The notes beneath the pieces are model-generated. The model ran no database searches. It saw nothing but the letters and a program-made list of their open reading frames with translations, and had not been told where the DNA came from. Below, piece after piece: positions 27,501 through 35,430 of a DNA stretch of 64,000 nt (the first letter of the stretch is position 1; the number at the start of each line of letters is the position of its first letter). Source of the DNA: an uncultured Granulosicoccaceae bacterium (GTDB lineage Bacteria; Pseudomonadota; Gammaproteobacteria; Granulosicoccales; Granulosicoccaceae); NCBI GenBank assembly GCA_937998875.1, contig CALLBO010000025.1:62001-126000 (forward strand). Reading direction: 5' to 3'. A program made the translations under genes and the position numbers.

Positions 27501-28826
27501 ATGACTGATACGCAAACTGCTCCATACTCAGGTTACTTCAAAAGGGACGTGCCCGCGGAAGACCCCGAACTTACCCATACGGGACCGGGCACCGCATGTG
27601 GCGAATATCTGCGTCGTTACTGGCAACCAGTAGCCATGTCGAATGAAGTCAGTGACCTTCCGGTCGCGATACGCATTCTCGGTGAAGATCTGGTGTTGTT
27701 TCGGGACAAGGCGGGCACACTCGGGTTGTTGCACCGCCATTGCGCCCACCGTGGTGCGTCACTTGAATTTGGCATTATTATGGACTGCGGTATCAAGTGT
27801 TGTTATCACGGCTGGCACTTCGATGTAGATGGCAGACTTATCGACGCGCCATCAGAGCCTTTGGGTAGTCCGGTTCGTGACAAGGTTGTGCAAGGTGCTT
27901 ATCCCCTGCATGAAGTGAATGGACTGGTGTTCGCCTATATGGGGCCGCCAGATAAAAAACCTGACTTCCCCATCTATGACACGATGAACATCGAAGGCAC
28001 AGAGTCAAAAACGTTTTCACTCAGTATGCCAGCCAACTGGTTACAGGTTTATGAAAACACACAAGACCCAATTCATGTGATTCACCTGCATGCTCTGTCC
28101 AGTGGTGTGCAGTTTGGAGCGGCATCCGGTGTTGAGCAACTTATCGACTACCGCACCACACCACTCGGTATGATGAACGTGCAAACGCGTAGAGTGGGTG
28201 ATCACCTATGGACGCGCACAACCGATTCAATTTTCCCGAATGGCAATCAAACCGGTGCCATATGGGAGGAAGCAGAAGGCAAAAAGATATTTCAGCGAGT
28301 ATCGATGCTGCGCTGGATGGTACCAATTGATAACACGCATACCCTCACTATCGGGTGGCGCTACTTCAGTAAAGAGCTAGATCCGCGGGGGCAGGATGAT
28401 CCCTCACTGGTCGGAAAAGAGACCATCGATTTTATCGGCCAGACAGCTGGCCGTCCTTACGAAGAACAACAACGCCAGCCTGGTGATTATGAAGTACAGG
28501 TATCGCAACGACCAATAGCAGTACATGCACTCGAACACAGGGTAACGTCCGACCGGGGTGTGTCAAAGTTACGTGGTCTGCTTCGTGACAGAGTGAGAGC
28601 ACACGATAAAACGGGTGAGGCACCGATGCCTGTACTTAATGAAGATTCGATAGTATCGACGTATTGTCAGGATACTGTCTACCCGGTTGCACCCGTTGAA
28701 GACGATGAACAGTTGATGAAAAGATTTGGCGGGCGTGTTGCGGATACTGTCCTGGAGAGCGACTCTCTGACAGCTGCGAAACGCATCGAATCGATCGACA
28801 AGGTATGCACTAAAGAGTTTGGTTAG
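27501..28826 (+). CDS. Rieske non-heme iron oxygenase, alpha subunit (phthalate 4,5-dioxygenase-like)
   Basis: This is a 441-residue protein starting MTDTQTAPYSGYFKRD, with in-frame codons upstream dismissed as non-family. The Rieske cluster ligands are CxH in LLHRHCAHRGASLEFG and CxxH in KCCYHGWHFD (about residues 85-125). The catalytic iron motif is in NTQDPIHVIHLHALS. The length and ECxR-like C-terminus fit ring-hydroxylating or O-demethylating oxygenases of the phthalate/vanillate type. No reductase partner is adjacent. The fused reductase of the dehalogenase-like protein or the ferredoxin at 6.5 kb are too distant to assign. Confidence 0.93.
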   Translation: MTDTQTAPYSGYFKRDVPAEDPELTHTGPGTACGEYLRRYWQPVAMSNEVSDLPVAIRILGEDLVLFRDKAGTLGLLHRHCAHRGASLEFGIIMDCGIKCCYHGWHFDVDGRLIDAPSEPLGSPVRDKVVQGAYPLHEVNGLVFAYMGPPDKKPDFPIYDTMNIEGTESKTFSLSMPANWLQVYENTQDPIHVIHLHALSSGVQFGAASGVEQLIDYRTTPLGMMNVQTRRVGDHLWTRTTDSIFPNGNQTGAIWEEAEGKKIFQRVSMLRWMVPIDNTHTLTIGWRYFSKELDPRGQDDPSLVGKETIDFIGQTAGRPYEEQQRQPGDYEVQVSQRPIAVHALEHRVTSDRGVSKLRGLLRDRVRAHDKTGEAPMPVLNEDSIVSTYCQDTVYPVAPVEDDEQLMKRFGGRVADTVLESDSLTAAKRIESIDKVCTKEFG

Positions 28827-28904
28827 AGTAAGTCGTGTACAATCAAGCTTGCCAAACACTGACAGAATTGATTCATTCAATGTAGCTCAACTTCGATCAG
28901 TTTT

Positions 28905-29360
28905 TTATTCGCAAAAATATTGATGCATATCGCGGGCTATCTCTACCGCATGTTCTTCAGCCATATAGTGAGTAGCATCCAAAGCATGGCCTGTCACTAT
29001 CTCTGCTTGTGCTCGCCGAAGAGCAACTGCATCGAAACAAGTTTCAATGACCCCTTGTTTTTTCCAAACCACGTGTAGTGGTATTACCAACTACTATTAG
29101 CGTCCGCGTCATCATGGGAAATGTCAATGGAGGCAGCGGCGCGATAATCTTCGCAGGAAGCATGCACCGCATCTTCGGTTTCAAAGCCGGACAGGTACTC
29201 TTCCAACGCGTCGGGGTGAAACGGGTTTCCATTTCTCGCTTGCATAGTGCACTTCATCACCCAAAACCCGCGGCAATGGGAACTTTGAGATAAGGAAAAA
29301 CCAGTGCCAGCAATGTCGGGCGAAGCTGACCCTACAGGCTTGTAGCTTACATCTGCACCC
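28905..29360 (-). pseudogene. Haloacetate (fluoroacetate) dehalogenase remnant, multiply frameshifted
   Basis: Three reading frames must be joined to follow one protein. From upstream: SFARHCWHWFFLISKFPLPRVLGDEVHYASEKW; then NPFHPDALEEYLSGFETEDAVHASCEDYRAAASIDISHDDAD ending in TAA at 29084-29086; then PLHVVWKKQGVIETCFDAVAL and GHALDATHYMAEEHAVEIARDMHQYF. This order and spacing is that of the cap and C-terminal half of alpha/beta-hydrolase haloacetate dehalogenases, including the catalytic His in GHYMAEE. The N-terminal half with the nucleophile Asp is not recognisable, so this is a decayed gene. Upstream limit approximate. Confidence 0.8.
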
Positions 29361-29620
29361 CAGGTTCTCAGAAAGGAGAACGCTTAATGGGGCAGCACAT
29401 CTTCTGAGTACGAATTTTCGAAAATATTACTGGAATCTATCCATGGTATTGACTCTTGGCTATCTAAATGGGACTATTGAGATGAAGGGATTATTTTCCC
29501 ATCACAAAAAGGATGATAATTTCACTGTCTGAGATCTACTGCGACAATGCTCGCACAAGTAATCTCCGCAGCCGAGTCTCACATCCAACCGATAATCTTA
29601 AGATTAGTGAGGAACCTAAG

Positions 29621-30184
29621 ATGAAGACACAGCATGTTTTCAGTTCGCTGGTAGCAACAATTTTCATACTGTGCGTTGGCTCATCCGCATATGCAGCCCC
29701 ACGCTATATAAATATAAATTTTGCAGCTAAAAATGTGGTCTATCAGGCAACCGGGTATTCGCAAGTAGAGTACAAATGGCCAAAATCAGGTGTTGTTTGT
29801 AGGCACAACCAATCACGATTAACCCGCACGTGCAACAATTTAAAACCTGGTGAGAGCTACCAGATTGTAGATTTTTACGATCACCGAAAATACACGTTTA
29901 CGTTTCCAACCAGAGCGCCGAATACATTCAACTGTCTTGCCGGTACAAGCGGAAATCTGAAAAATGTGCGTTACGGGCTGAACGGCAGCAACCAGTACTA
30001 TATTAACTGGGAAAGAAAACGATCGTCTTCCTGGATTCAGCTCCAACAGGAAAGCCCCCGCGTTATTGTTGCTCGAGGTACCGGGAGTATTAGGACAAAA
30101 CTTTCACCAGGCAAAAGGTATCGACTCGACGATCTAACCTACGGTGGCACGATATACATCGATATAAAGCGAAACGGTTGCTAA
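29621..30184 (+). CDS. Secreted protein of unknown function
   Basis: This is a 187-residue protein starting MKTQHVFSSLVATIFILC, with a signal peptide cleaved after SAYA-A. The mature part is basic and beta-rich, with two short similar turns (NNLKPGESYQIVDFYDHRKYTF and KLSPGKRYRLDDLTYGGTIYI) suggesting an internal duplication. Four Cys (VVCRHN, RTCNNL, FNCLAG, RNGC) could form two disulfides. No family is recognised. A strong hairpin follows the stop. Confidence 0.75.
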   Translation: MKTQHVFSSLVATIFILCVGSSAYAAPRYININFAAKNVVYQATGYSQVEYKWPKSGVVCRHNQSRLTRTCNNLKPGESYQIVDFYDHRKYTFTFPTRAPNTFNCLAGTSGNLKNVRYGLNGSNQYYINWERKRSSSWIQLQQESPRVIVARGTGSIRTKLSPGKRYRLDDLTYGGTIYIDIKRNGC

Positions 30185-30187
30185 CAC

Positions 30188-30210
30188 CAGGTTAGCGTAG
30201 TTCTAACCTG
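30188..30210 (+). terminator. Hairpin terminator after the secreted protein gene
   Basis: A perfect 8-bp stem (CAGGTTAG / CTAACCTG) with a 7-base loop begins three bases after the stop codon and is followed by TTCATTT. It is a plausible, not very strong, intrinsic terminator. Confidence 0.55.
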
Positions 30211-30211
30211 T

Positions 30212-30373
30212 TCATTTGGCAGGTGCCAACTTTTGCCGCAGTGCAAAGTCATAAAGGGTCGGGTTGCGATTTGTAAGTACAACAAGAATTTGTATATTAC
30301 AAACGCACCCGATCCAGCTTTCCGTGTTTTTTAGATCGCGATTTGCAATGGCTCGAAAGATAGTGCAATCCAT
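30212..30373 (-). CDS. Possible small protein (53 residues), unknown
   Basis: From ATG 30373 a short frame reads MDCTIFRAIANRDLKNTESW and ends FALRQKLAPAK. A GGGAGG ribosome binding site lies nine bases before the ATG. Composition is protein-like with a central hydrophobic stretch (NIQILVVL). It fills an otherwise empty gap of 329 bases. No family is recognised, and it could be a chance frame. Confidence 0.35.
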   Translation of the reverse strand: MDCTIFRAIANRDLKNTESWIGCVCNIQILVVLTNRNPTLYDFALRQKLAPAK

Positions 30374-30513
30374 GGCTTCCTGCCTCCCTGTTTCAATCAA
30401 CGCTCAATAGTTCTGAAGCGGGCTCACCGGCAGACAACTTTGTTATCTCCCCCAGACTGCTTAGTTCATCATGCGACGCGAGTGCTTATCAATTAACACA
30501 GCACCATGATTTA

Positions 30514-30927
30514 TTATACCAGTGCCTGCTCGCACACCGTCATATCTACTGGATAACACATATCGGATCGAGCTGAGCGTGCCCAAATATGAGCTGAAAG
30601 CTCATACCAGTCAGGGTTGTCATAGCTACCACCTGCAATAGCACGAAGCCCGGGGCGCATTTCTAACGTCCAGCTTACGGTCGAACCGCAGTGCACGCAA
30701 AATTCATTTTTTATCCATCGGCCAGTCGTATCCGAGGCGTATTTGAAGCTGGTAAGCTCACCAGATTCAAACACAACCGCTGAATCCTCAAAATATACAC
30801 CAATACCATAGGGCGCGCCCGTTCTTAGCTTACACGCAGCACAGTGACAGGCCATTGCTCGAACAGGGTTACCTGTTGTTGTGAATCTAACGGCACCACA
30901 TTGGCAACCACCCTGATTACTATTCAT
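30514..30927 (-). CDS. GFA-family zinc protein (glutathione-dependent formaldehyde-activating enzyme-like)
   Basis: This is a 137-residue protein with the GFA zinc-site pattern: GGCQCGAVRF, MACHCAACKLRTGAPYG and NEFCVHCGSTVSW. The founding member Gfa was described as speeding the condensation of formaldehyde with glutathione, but most relatives are uncharacterised. Formaldehyde is a product of the methanethiol oxidase reaction, yet that operon is 22 kb away, so a link is only speculative. Confidence 0.93.
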   Translation of the reverse strand: MNSNQGGCQCGAVRFTTTGNPVRAMACHCAACKLRTGAPYGIGVYFEDSAVVFESGELTSFKYASDTTGRWIKNEFCVHCGSTVSWTLEMRPGLRAIAGGSYDNPDWYELSAHIWARSARSDMCYPVDMTVCEQALV

Positions 30928-31346
30928 TAGACTTGACCATTAAATTTGAAGAAGTAAACCGTTGTACAGTGCTGTGTTGAGAGTAACGTTCTGTATATCT
31001 TAGTCAATCTTTTCTTTACAATGATGAGAATCCGGAGCGCGTAGTCCAAATGATTGCTTGCGCGTGAAAGTCCATGCATTGCACTCTTCTGACTGCCTTC
31101 AATATTAACAACGATGATTGAAAAATCAGGCAGCAGCTATTTCAATACAGAAAAATGAGGCGATAAAAGAGCTAACTGTCAATTTTTACAGCTTGCCCCT
31201 GGCGATGGAAGTATGGATGATATAGCGTGCTACACCTGCAAGATGAATGATCAGTTCTTTATTATAAAGTAAAACTCATGTTTTACTTTCTGCAATACAC
31301 ACCTGACCCTGCTTATTCTCAACTATTCTGCACGCGAGAAACCTCC
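30928..31346. other. Intergenic region before the second aldo/keto reductase
   Basis: These 419 bases lie between the divergent GFA-family and aldo/keto reductase genes. The main structure is a perfect 10-bp inverted repeat at 31266-31289, listed separately. No gene or other repeat was recognised. Confidence 0.45.
31266..31289. promoter_or_regulatory. Perfect 10-bp inverted repeat before the aldo/keto reductase
   Basis: AAAGTAAAAC and GTTTTACTTT flank a 4-base TCAT centre. It lies 57 bp upstream of the start codon. It could be a repressor operator overlapping the promoter, or an mRNA leader hairpin. Confidence 0.45.
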
Positions 31347-32378
31347 ATGTCCTACCAACCTGAACCGGCGCGATATGACTCGATGGTGTATCGGCGCTGT
31401 GGGAATTCCGGATTACAACTACCTGCAATTTCATTCGGACTGTGGCACAACTTTGGACACGATGTACCAGAGTCAACCCATCGGGCACTGTGCCGTACCG
31501 CACTGGATCAGGGTATTACGCATTTTGATCTTGCCAATAACTATGGTCCGCCACCAGGATCTGCCGAAGAATCTTTTGGCCGAATATTAAAAACGGACTT
31601 TGCCGGCTTGAGAGATGAACTGATCATTTCCTCAAAGGCCGGATACCGAATGTGGCCGGGGCCTTATGGTGAAATGGGTTCGCGAAAAAACCTGATAGCG
31701 TCATGCGATCAAAGTTTAAAGCGTATGGGCCTCGATTACGTGGATATCTTCTATTCACATCGATTTGATCCGGATACACCGTTGGAAGAGACGATGGGAG
31801 CATTGGACCATATTGTACGTTCCGGTCGTGCGCTCTACGCAGGCATATCATCTTATAACTCAGAGAAATCACGCGAAGCCATTAAGATACTTAATGACCT
31901 TGGAACCCCTTGCCTCATCCATCAACCGAGCTACAACATGTTTAATCGCTGGATTGAAACTGATGGCCTCAAGGATACGCTTGCCAAACTTGGCGTCGGT
32001 TCGATCGCCTTCACGCCCCTTGCACAGGGCATGTTAACCAACCGCTACCTCAATGGTATTCCAGAAGATAGCCGTGCCTCTCAGGGTAAGTCATTACGGA
32101 CAGAATTTATTAATGAAAACTCACTGGCATCCTTGCGGTCACTACACGAAATCGCCGAAAATCGCGGCCAATCGCTGGCCCAGATGGCTATTGCCTGGGT
32201 TTTACGAAACGAAGGCATTACCACCGCGCTGATCGGTGCGTCTAAGCCTGAACAAATTGTTGAGTGTGCTGGTGCGGTACAGAATCTGGAATTTACCGAC
32301 ACAGAACTGAAGAACATCGACCAATATGCCCGCGAACAGAACATCAATCTGTGGGCCGCATCATCAGCTACGGAATAG
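31347..32378 (+). CDS. Aldo/keto reductase, L-glyceraldehyde-3-phosphate reductase (YghZ)-like
   Basis: This is a 343-residue protein starting MSYQPEPARYDSMVYRRCGNSGLQLP, a typical YghZ-type opening; the 23 in-frame codons before it are not family-like. Tetrad residues are Asp and Tyr in THFDLANNYGPPPGSAEESFG, Lys in IISSKAGYRMWPGPYG and His in FYSHRFDPDTPLEET. The C-terminal coenzyme loop is LIGASKPEQIVE. YghZ relatives detoxify aldehydes such as L-glyceraldehyde 3-phosphate and methylglyoxal. It is distinct from the AKR at 3 kb. Confidence 0.94.
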   Translation: MSYQPEPARYDSMVYRRCGNSGLQLPAISFGLWHNFGHDVPESTHRALCRTALDQGITHFDLANNYGPPPGSAEESFGRILKTDFAGLRDELIISSKAGYRMWPGPYGEMGSRKNLIASCDQSLKRMGLDYVDIFYSHRFDPDTPLEETMGALDHIVRSGRALYAGISSYNSEKSREAIKILNDLGTPCLIHQPSYNMFNRWIETDGLKDTLAKLGVGSIAFTPLAQGMLTNRYLNGIPEDSRASQGKSLRTEFINENSLASLRSLHEIAENRGQSLAQMAIAWVLRNEGITTALIGASKPEQIVECAGAVQNLEFTDTELKNIDQYAREQNINLWAASSATE

Positions 32379-32557
32379 CTGGATGCCCGGTTATGTACTA
32401 AATCGCCTGATTAGTTTTAACGTCGTTGCAATACCTTCTCACCATTGTGTCCTGTCAGTTTTCCCTCTGACCCAACTGCCCAATGGTTCTGACTGGCATT
32501 TTTTGAAAACGGTTAAATTAATCGAGCGTCATTGCAAAAACCGATTCACAAAATTTC

Positions 32558-32818
32558 CTAGTCTCTCAGCACCGTGTAGCTGCCCTCAATTGGCGGCTTA
32601 TGCGAATTGGTCCGCACAGAAGGATCGGTTTGTGACTGCTGTGCTCCACCCGCACTTGCAGTTCGGAGTCTGGATCGCACGTTGGCCAATGCAATCATTC
32701 CGGCAAATACCATTAACACCATTGCAGCCAATACGATGGGTAATGTCAACACAAATACAATCGCCGCTACCACGACCGAAAATCCTCTGACAGCATAGTG
32801 ACTGATTGACTCTAACAT
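32558..32818 (-). CDS. Small membrane protein, unknown function
   Basis: This is an 86-residue protein starting MLESISHYAVRGFSVVVAAI, with AAGGAATACAGGA before the ATG. One long or two short hydrophobic helices cover about residues 12-45. A basic, Gln/Ser/Pro-rich tail follows, containing SRLRTASAGGAQQSQ. No family is recognised. The good ribosome binding site and coherent topology support it. Confidence 0.55.
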   Translation of the reverse strand: MLESISHYAVRGFSVVVAAIVFVLTLPIVLAAMVLMVFAGMIALANVRSRLRTASAGGAQQSQTDPSVRTNSHKPPIEGSYTVLRD

Positions 32819-32991
32819 TCCTGTATTCCTTGTTTGTGTATGGAGAGTATCGTCCGCTAACCGGCGAAAAACATCTCCCCATAGCAACAGTTTGTAACAG
32901 GATGTAACACAGCCGTATTTGCCCTAACTGCACGTTTCGCGTTCAGTTAGGGCGAATGGCCAACCGTCACCGGAGACAAACACACGGGCAA

Positions 32992-34293
32992 CTACACCCC
33001 GCGATTTTTGTAGCGATTCACAAGGTAGTCAAACAGTTTATCCAGTCCGACCCCGGTACGGATCTCGAATAACTCGAAATGAAAACGACGAGCACTTAGT
33101 CCTTGATTGCGCAATCCCTCCCACAGGGTATCTCGCAGAGAAGATGGGCCGCAATACAGTAGATGTTTCCCTTTGAAGTCACCTACCTTGTCAGTGATCA
33201 CTTTAGCGTTTAGTCGTCCTTCGCTTGAGGTTTCACGCACAACAAGTTCAAAGTTCGGGTTGTTAGCAGCAATGCTTTCCAGCTCGGCCAGATGGGCCGC
33301 CTTGCTGCGATCTTTAACTGAATAGAAGAGCGTGACTGGCCCGTCGTCCGGTTTCAGCGTTCCCGCCATCGCTGTAAACGGAGTAATACCGATACCTGCG
33401 GCGACCCACGTCTGAGTGCCTCGTGCCAGAGCGAAGTCGCCAAAAGGGCCTTCGACGCGTGCGCCAGCCCCGACTACCAAACGCGACATTAAGCGGATGG
33501 TGTAGTCGCCGAGCGGACCTATGCTTACACGCAAATGCCCATCATCTGCTGGCGCTGCACTTAGCGTAAACGGGTGAGGCTCACCCATTCCCAAATCTGC
33601 AAAACTGATAAATGCAAACTGTCCTGCTCGGTGTCGTAAAGCCTTGCCTTCAGGGGCAAACGTTACAGACAATGCTTCACCCTGCTTCTCCAATAGCTCA
33701 ACTTTATACCGTCTGCTGGGTCGAAACCGGCGCGGCGCTGAAGTATACGCATAGGCGATCAACCCCAACAAACAAATAACTCCCATGTACAAACCAAGGG
33801 GGTGCGAATTAGAAAAGGGACGCTCAATAAAGAAATAATGAAAAGCCGATAACACAAAGAACACACCGATAAAACGATGTGTCCACTTCCAAAGATGATA
33901 CGGAATGAAAGTAGCGACGGTGATCAACACCAATATCAGCATACCGTTGAGCCCGATCTCCCCGGCTGTCTCCGCTATCTCACCCAACGCTGTTCGCTTA
34001 CTACCTTCGATGTCAGCATCTATCGTATCGTGCAGAAACGTTGCGACCAGCGCCCAAAGCCCCATCCACTTATGCAATCGGTAGGATTGGTCCAGTGGTC
34101 CAAACATTTTTTCAACACCGGGCCACCGTGTGGCTATCAGTTGGGAGAATGTCATTGCTATCAGAGCAGTCATCCCAAGGTACTGGCTGAAAATTGCTAC
34201 GACATTGCCACCGTTTGCCATACCCGGCAGCCACACCCAGGGAAATAACATCGCCAACGTTAAAAGCAACAGTCCTGTTTTCCTAAATGCCAT
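32992..34293 (-). CDS. Ferric-reductase-like transmembrane flavocytochrome
   Basis: This is a 433-residue protein starting MAFRKTGLLLLTLAMLF. An upstream in-frame extension of 70 codons lacks membrane or domain character. Six hydrophobic helices (about 5-230) contain His pairs for heme (RLHKWMG, TFLHDT, WTHRFIG, AFHYFF). Then come an FAD-binding barrel (GQFAFISF, HPFTLSAAP) and a pyridine-nucleotide domain (AAGIGITPFTAM, HLLYCGPSSLRDTL). This is the ferric reductase/NADPH-oxidase-like family (COG4097). Likely role: moving electrons across the inner membrane to metal or oxygen. Confidence 0.93.
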   Translation of the reverse strand: MAFRKTGLLLLTLAMLFPWVWLPGMANGGNVVAIFSQYLGMTALIAMTFSQLIATRWPGVEKMFGPLDQSYRLHKWMGLWALVATFLHDTIDADIEGSKRTALGEIAETAGEIGLNGMLILVLITVATFIPYHLWKWTHRFIGVFFVLSAFHYFFIERPFSNSHPLGLYMGVICLLGLIAYAYTSAPRRFRPSRRYKVELLEKQGEALSVTFAPEGKALRHRAGQFAFISFADLGMGEPHPFTLSAAPADDGHLRVSIGPLGDYTIRLMSRLVVGAGARVEGPFGDFALARGTQTWVAAGIGITPFTAMAGTLKPDDGPVTLFYSVKDRSKAAHLAELESIAANNPNFELVVRETSSEGRLNAKVITDKVGDFKGKHLLYCGPSSLRDTLWEGLRNQGLSARRFHFELFEIRTGVGLDKLFDYLVNRYKNRGV

Positions 34294-34584
34294 AGCAACT
34301 CGCCCTAAGTCCGTCTTCAGCAAGACTTGAATTATGAGACCGGATTTTAATTGGTACAACTTGCCATTTATTGTGTAAAGAGCGCGGCCCTTTATTAGGT
34401 TGGAATACGGATGGCAACCTGGGTACGGCCCTAGTCGCCCACACCTGTTGATGATTACGGTGTAGACATTCACTTTACATCTGGTTACCTGGCACACGTA
34501 CAAACCGGGACTAACGACTCCATTTAGCTTAGAAGCTGAGGAAAAGTAAAATAGGAATAGGTAATTTGACTAATAGACCCAGGG

Positions 34585-35259
34585 ATGCCGTTGGCGGAAG
34601 ATGTTCTTCCTGAGCAGCATGGAGTGATTCAGATCATGGATGATCTGGTAATTAATCGAACACCCGGAGCCTCACAAGCAAGATTACTGGCCGGCATAGG
34701 TGGCCCTTTATTGTTGGGGCTGGGTTCCGGGATATCGGTGTCAGCAGGGTTTGGGGCATTCGGGTTTTCTGTTTTACTCGACGGAATTTATGCCATCACT
34801 GGTCTGCCTTTGTGGGTATCACAAATATTAATAACATTGCTATTTTATTCTGCAGCCGGCATATGGGCTGGTATTCCATTGGGAGCGGGAACTTTGCCGA
34901 GCCTGCTACTGATCGGACCGGCCATTAGTCTTGGTTCCTCGATCACCCCCGATACAGTAGCTTTCAGCGGCAATCTGTTGGCTTTTGTTGTGGGCCTGTT
35001 ATTTTTTGCCCTCGGCATCTCACTAGCCGCTGCGGCAGCGCTTGGACCTGACGGTATTACCGCGATGTCGTTAGCTGCTGAAAAACGCTTGAGCGTGGCT
35101 GTACCGCACAGCAATTTTATACTCAATTTTACAGCAATCACTATGGGCCTGTTTCTCGGTGGTACGTTTGGTCCGGCGACGGTCGTTGGTTTATTTGTCA
35201 CACCACTACTGATTGGGCTGATGCTACCCGCTCTTCGGCAACGGCTGGGCTCTCAGTGA
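34585..35259 (+). CDS. YczE/YyaS/YitT-type membrane protein
   Basis: This is a 224-residue protein with five to six hydrophobic helices and Gly-rich loops (GGPLLLGLGSGISVSAGFGAFGFSVL, WAGIPLGAGTLPSLLLIGP, LGPDGITAMSL). This pattern matches the YczE/YitT-like integral membrane group, whose function is not established. An alternative start at 34636 (MDDLVINR) is possible and has GGAG about 11 bases before it. The gene stands alone. Confidence 0.8.
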   Translation: MPLAEDVLPEQHGVIQIMDDLVINRTPGASQARLLAGIGGPLLLGLGSGISVSAGFGAFGFSVLLDGIYAITGLPLWVSQILITLLFYSAAGIWAGIPLGAGTLPSLLLIGPAISLGSSITPDTVAFSGNLLAFVVGLLFFALGISLAAAAALGPDGITAMSLAAEKRLSVAVPHSNFILNFTAITMGLFLGGTFGPATVVGLFVTPLLIGLMLPALRQRLGSQ

Positions 35260-35430
35260 TATGCAGCGATTGCGATGCCTGATTTCCCACCACCAGGAGT
35301 TTGATAAAACCCACAAATGTGTTCTCGCAATACTTCAAATGTGGCGTTGCAAGAGCCCGCCTATATTTATCTAAACTATAGTTTACTGCATTTTGAAATC
35401 TGACTTGAATCCGAATGCCTCTCCCGATCG

